Assembly (NCBI RefSeq): GCF_046546515.1
Contig: NZ_JBKHKJ010000028.1
Coordinates: forward strand, 9,225 to 73,224
Direction: 5' to 3'
DNA: 64,000 bases
Source: Parasediminibacterium sp046546515
GTDB taxonomy: Bacteria > Bacteroidota > Bacteroidia > Chitinophagales > Chitinophagaceae
Part shown: piece after piece, positions 60,962 to 64,000 of the stretch
Position numbering within the stretch: the first letter of the stretch is position 1
Layout: every line of letters begins with the position of its first letter
Translations under genes and position numbers: made by a program
Notes under the pieces: model-generated
Databases searched by the model: none
Told to the model about the DNA's origin: nothing
What the model saw: only the letters and a program-made list of their open reading frames with translations

Positions 60962-61543
60962 TTAGCTAGAAACAAACACCACCAATAAAACAGATGGCAC
61001 TATATCGTTTTTCTGGAGAAACACCCTAATTGTTTTTAATGTTTCGGCCATGGTATTCCTCACCGTATTCCTAGATAGGTTTAGGTGGTGGGCAATTTGC
61101 TCGTGGGTCATGCCGTGGTCGCGGCTTAATTTAAAAATTTGCTTCCGCTTTGGCGAAAGCTGCTCTATGGCATTTTCCAGTATAACTTGGTATTCCCTTT
61201 CTATAATCTTGTAGTCGGCACCGCTTTCCTGTTCCTCATATATTTTGCGACTCACCATTTTTTGCAGTTTTTCGGTTCGGGAGGCAATCCTCAAAAAATC
61301 CAGTGCCTTGTTTTTAGCTACCACATACAGGAATGCTTCAAAATTTTTAACATCGGTAAGCAGCTCCTTGCCCATCCATATTTTCAGAAACACGTCTGCA
61401 ATAATTTCCTCGGAAACTTCTTTGTATTTAGTAACCTTGATAAGGTAATTAAACAATTTGTCTTTATGCTTTTCAAAAAGCATTTTAAAAGCCGCTTCGC
61501 TACCTAAAGATGTTTCATAAAGCAAATCGAAATCGTTATCCAT
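60962..61543 (-). CDS. ECF RNA polymerase sigma-70 factor (Bacteroidota type)
   Basis: A 193-residue ECF sigma factor. Region 2 (about 18-88) includes FEKHKDKLFNYLIKVTK and EIIADVFLKIWMGKELL. Region 4 (about 125-175) includes LSPKRKQIFKLSRDHGMTHEQIAHHLNLSRNTVRNTMAETL, with a clear helix-turn-helix. The hydrophobic C-terminus (PSVLLVVFVSS) is common in the Bacteroides-expansion family. Such factors usually sit next to a FecR anti-sigma gene and SusC/SusD genes; neither is present here, so how it is regulated is unclear. It lies between the broken GH92 gene and the phospholipase gene, all on the minus strand. Confidence 0.93.
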   Translation of the reverse strand: MDNDFDLLYETSLGSEAAFKMLFEKHKDKLFNYLIKVTKYKEVSEEIIADVFLKIWMGKELLTDVKNFEAFLYVVAKNKALDFLRIASRTEKLQKMVSRKIYEEQESGADYKIIEREYQVILENAIEQLSPKRKQIFKLSRDHGMTHEQIAHHLNLSRNTVRNTMAETLKTIRVFLQKNDIVPSVLLVVFVSS

Positions 61544-61940
61544 ATTCTTTAAAGTTCACTATTGCATTTGGGATAGGCAAGGGCTTATAACAGTTTGAAA
61601 TACCAGTGTTTTTATGCCCCAAGTCAGTTCCAAATACTAATGCAAGATGTTAACAACTAGCAAAACTATGGTTTTTCTATCAACCAAATACAATAGGGCA
61701 AATTTCAAGTATGCGTAAGGCTGGCATTATTAACTGTTATTTTTGAAAGATGTATATTAATATAGTACTAGTATGGCTTAATTTAGGATTGGTTTATATT
61801 TTTTATAATTTTATAATAGCAACTATTTTGTTAAGGAATTTTGCCATTTTAATTATAAGCTGTTGAAAAAAATACTTTTGAGTTTATATCAAAATGAAGA
61901 AGTAAAGTTTTTAAAATAACTTTTCCATTATTGGCACTCA
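61544..61940. other. Gene-free AT-rich region upstream of the sigma gene
   Basis: No supported gene or repeat family. It must contain the sigma factor promoter, but no TAnnTTTG box was found at a convincing distance. Confidence 0.45.
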
Positions 61941-61946
61941 AATATC

Positions 61947-62095
61947 ATGGCTAAAGCCATTTAGTAGTGTCTATTTTACCCCAGCCCAAAGTCATGTAGC
62001 TAAATCAGGCAATAACAGCTTTAAACAATAGCCCCATGCCTTTAGGCTGGGGATAAAAGTGGGTACCTATCAGGCTTTAGCCAAAAACTTGGGGT
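61947..62095. repeat. REP-like cluster of palindromes with alternative pairing
   Basis: Contains ATGGCTAAAGCCAT (61947-61960), CCCCAGCC (61979-61986), CCCCATGCC (62032-62040), GGCTGGGG (62045-62052) and AGGCTTTAGCC (about 62073). GGCTGGGG can pair with the distant CCCCAGCC or with the adjacent CCCCATGCC. It lies just downstream of the phospholipase-like gene and may act as terminator or REP-type element. Confidence 0.6.
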
Positions 62096-62111
62096 CTCAA
62101 AGTCCCGCTGA

Positions 62112-63773
62112 TTATTGTTTAATAAAAGGCTTTATAAATTTGCTTCCTTTGCCTAGTATTTCTATATAATAACTGCCTTTGCTCAAAGCATTTACATTTA
62201 TTTGGGTTGCAGGCTTGCCCTTTACAGGCTGCTGTATAACCTTTGTACCGTAAGCATCATAAACAGAAACCGACACCGCACCTAATGGCAACAAGATATT
62301 TAATTTATCCAATGCAGGGTTGGGGTATAGGCTAATGGTCGCCCCAGTCCTATTATAAACAGATAGTACTTTTGAATAAGTAAAATACCCATCATCATCT
62401 ACTTGTTTTATCCTAAAATAATTTGCGCCTGCTTCTACTTTTTTATCTATAAACTGGTAGTCGCCTGTTTTACCATTTGCCACGTTGCCATCATTTTCAA
62501 AAACAATACCATCTGTAGAACGTTCTATTTCAAAATGGTCATTGTTTACTTCATTGGCTGTTACCCATTGTAAAGTAGCAGTGCCATTGCTATTTAATGA
62601 AGCATCGAAAGAAACCCATTCTACAGGCAGCGGGGCAATACATGCATTGCCCCCATTCACTGTTATATTATCACAGATAGATTGGTAGTATTGGTTGGCT
62701 ATTGCCGCATCATGTATAATAAGCAAGTTTTCATCGTTGGTGTACTGTGCCGAGGATGTCCAGTTGAACGAACCTGTTGCTACTTGCGGGTCCGATGATG
62801 GCAACAATGCGTCCACTACCAGTATTTTGTTGTGGTACAGCAAGTTATTATTATTAAATACAGCCATATTAGCCCCTAAAGGTGTACTTAAAGTGGTATA
62901 GGGGTTGTATGATTTACTACTGCCGTCCATTATCCCTCTTACGCTTATGCCACTATTGAACTTGCTTAAAATAGCGTTTGCCAAGCTATTGTCAGTAAAT
63001 GTATAAATGCCAAAAGTTAAATCATTGTTGGCTGTATAAGCCATCGTTCTTAAATAGTAACCTGCCGTATCGCTGGGGCTAAAGCGAACTTGCACTTGTG
63101 TACCGCCAACATTGAAATAATTTTTTGAAGATGGTGTTTTGAATGTGCCAAATGTGCTTTTGCTCGAGTCGGGCGCAGCCCCTGCCCCACCCCACATTTT
63201 ATTGAATTGATTTTGATAAGCCAGAGCTACATTCTGGTCCTGCACAATGAGCAAATTATTGTAGTCACCAAAGGTTTGCTGCTGTGAGAAATTGTACGAG
63301 CCAGTAATTACAATGGCATCGTTAGTATCGGGTGAATTGGCATCTACTACCACAAACTTGTTGTGCATAATATTATAGCCATTACCACTTGGGCTACCAA
63401 TTCTTGGAATGGCCGCATTCAACAATTTCATCCCACTATTGGCAGTGGCACTAGTGCCATTATATACCCATCGTACCGTTACCCCCCTTGCAAAGGCATC
63501 GTTTACCGCCGTGGCAATTTTTGCAACAGAATCATTCCCCCTTGAGGTAAAATTATAAACTGCTATATCTAAACTGTATTTGGCATTATTGATATACGCA
63601 ACAATGGTATCTGGGAAAGTGCCATTCAAATAAATCGCATTTGTGCCAGTAGCCAAATTATTGTTTACGGGGTGGTTAAAATAACATTTTATCTTGGGGT
63701 TCTGCGCCCGGGTAGTAAACAGTAGGCATAGGAATGCAGCAACAAGGGATATACGGGGTAATAATATTTTCAT
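62112..63773 (-). CDS. T9SS-exported phospholipase D-like (HKD) protein
   Basis: A 553-residue secreted protein with signal peptide (RISLVAAFLCLLFTTRAQ) and two PLD-like domains. The HxK motifs are MHNKFVVVDAN (about 137) and YHNKILVVDAL (about 315), each followed by a TGSYNFS or TGSFNWT segment as in PLD nucleases/phospholipases. VEWVSFDASLNSNGTATLQW, an FN3-like region and a T9SS sorting tail (ISLYPNPALDKLNILL, GSYYIEILGKGSK) follow. Substrate could be nucleic acid or phospholipid; the small two-HKD form resembles nuclease-type enzymes. Probably exported and surface-bound or released. Confidence 0.92.
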   Translation of the reverse strand: MKILLPRISLVAAFLCLLFTTRAQNPKIKCYFNHPVNNNLATGTNAIYLNGTFPDTIVAYINNAKYSLDIAVYNFTSRGNDSVAKIATAVNDAFARGVTVRWVYNGTSATANSGMKLLNAAIPRIGSPSGNGYNIMHNKFVVVDANSPDTNDAIVITGSYNFSQQQTFGDYNNLLIVQDQNVALAYQNQFNKMWGGAGAAPDSSKSTFGTFKTPSSKNYFNVGGTQVQVRFSPSDTAGYYLRTMAYTANNDLTFGIYTFTDNSLANAILSKFNSGISVRGIMDGSSKSYNPYTTLSTPLGANMAVFNNNNLLYHNKILVVDALLPSSDPQVATGSFNWTSSAQYTNDENLLIIHDAAIANQYYQSICDNITVNGGNACIAPLPVEWVSFDASLNSNGTATLQWVTANEVNNDHFEIERSTDGIVFENDGNVANGKTGDYQFIDKKVEAGANYFRIKQVDDDGYFTYSKVLSVYNRTGATISLYPNPALDKLNILLPLGAVSVSVYDAYGTKVIQQPVKGKPATQINVNALSKGSYYIEILGKGSKFIKPFIKQ

Positions 63774-63791
63774 TTATTCGGGGGTAAGGGT

Positions 63792-63799
63792 CAAAACTA
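63792..63799 (-). promoter_or_regulatory. Candidate -7 element TAGTTTTG for the PLD-like gene
   Basis: The minus strand reads TAGTTTTG, 18 bases before the ATG. No TTG is visible 19-21 bases further upstream, so support is limited to the -7 match. Confidence 0.35.
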
Positions 63800-63940
63800 A
63801 CTTAATTCAATTCCTAAATCCTTTATTTACCTCTTTTTATACAAATTTTAATGCCATTTTATATAAAAATTTTAAATTAAACTAGCCTTGGCTGCAATAA
63901 TGATACTTGCAGGCTATCGAGTGCTGTATCAACAATAGAA

Positions 63941-63974
63941 AAAGGCATAAAGAAATAAATCCCTTATGCCCTTT
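63941..63974. terminator. Possible hairpin near the window end
   Basis: AAAGGCATAA and TTATGCCCTTT pair with one bulged C around a 13-nt loop. It could belong to a gene outside the window. The rest of 63774-64000 is AT-rich without a supported gene. Confidence 0.45.
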
Positions 63975-64000
63975 CTCATTTATGTATGATTAAATAAACC

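Noticed and set aside
60775..60975. A 66-codon minus-strand frame overlapping the end of the sigma factor gene
   Set aside because: It is composed of AT-rich spacer sequence, has a cysteine-rich random look and overlaps the sigma gene without coupling signals.

Overview
The window looks like chromosome of a Bacteroidota bacterium, most likely Chitinophagia (Chitinophagaceae-like). The grounds are a fused SecDF, several secreted proteins with type IX secretion (T9SS) C-terminal sorting domains (YPNP motif), a few promoters of the Bacteroidota form TAnnTTTG, scarce Shine-Dalgarno sequences, and long intergenic spacers filled with short repeats. I saw no rRNA, tRNA, CRISPR array, phage or intact transposase gene. 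No database search was possible, so lineage and family calls rest on motif recognition.

Layout. 0-7 kb: housekeeping genes (YigZ/IMPACT protein, ribD, prmC, an OmpA-type lipoprotein, secDF). 7.3-14.8 kb: an IscA-like gene and a complete minus-strand urease locus read ureA-ureB-ureC-(KTSC gene)-ureE-ureF-(SpoU methyltransferase)-[597-bp repeat element]-ureG-ureD. All catalytic residues of UreC and all four accessory proteins are present. 15-24.7 kb: M42 peptidase, a UbiA-like membrane protein with a small lipoprotein, a LuxE/PaaK-like gene, an acyltransferase, ornithine aminotransferase, a VIT1-like transporter, and a siroheme-synthase/TSUP fusion. 24.9-36.4 kb: a glycosidase-like/FGE-like secreted protein, then a minus-strand operon of planctomycete-type cytochrome proteins (DUF1549/DUF1553, DUF1501, NHL propeller, DUF2231-cytochrome-LRR). 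36.5-63.8 kb: a minus-strand run of exported proteins: two paralogous beta-helix proteins, a propeller-like protein, a 3222-residue modular adhesin-like protein, another beta-helix protein, a GH92 alpha-mannosidase broken by one in-frame stop, an ECF sigma factor without a neighbouring FecR, and a T9SS-exported phospholipase-D-like protein.

The most unusual content is non-coding. (1) Strings of 7-bp units, usually in inverted pairs, fill many spacers, form hairpins between urease cistrons, and lie in frame inside two coding regions. (2) A MITE-like family with terminal inverted repeats is present twice (9.3 and 27.7 kb); the second copy sits inside another repeat and carries a long palindrome. 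(3) A 500-bp element is present twice (20.3 and 55.1 kb), each copy starting with TATCTTTG and holding eight 11-bp units with phased A/T tracts; a third such array lies at 28.45 kb. (4) GCCACAAAGGC repeats, GAGAGGGG/GGGTGAGG repeats and REP-like palindromes are also spread through the window.

CDS spans include the stop codon. Start sites were moved where sequence context favoured it (ureG, ureD, the glycosidase/FGE gene), and three genes seem to need GTG or TTG starts.
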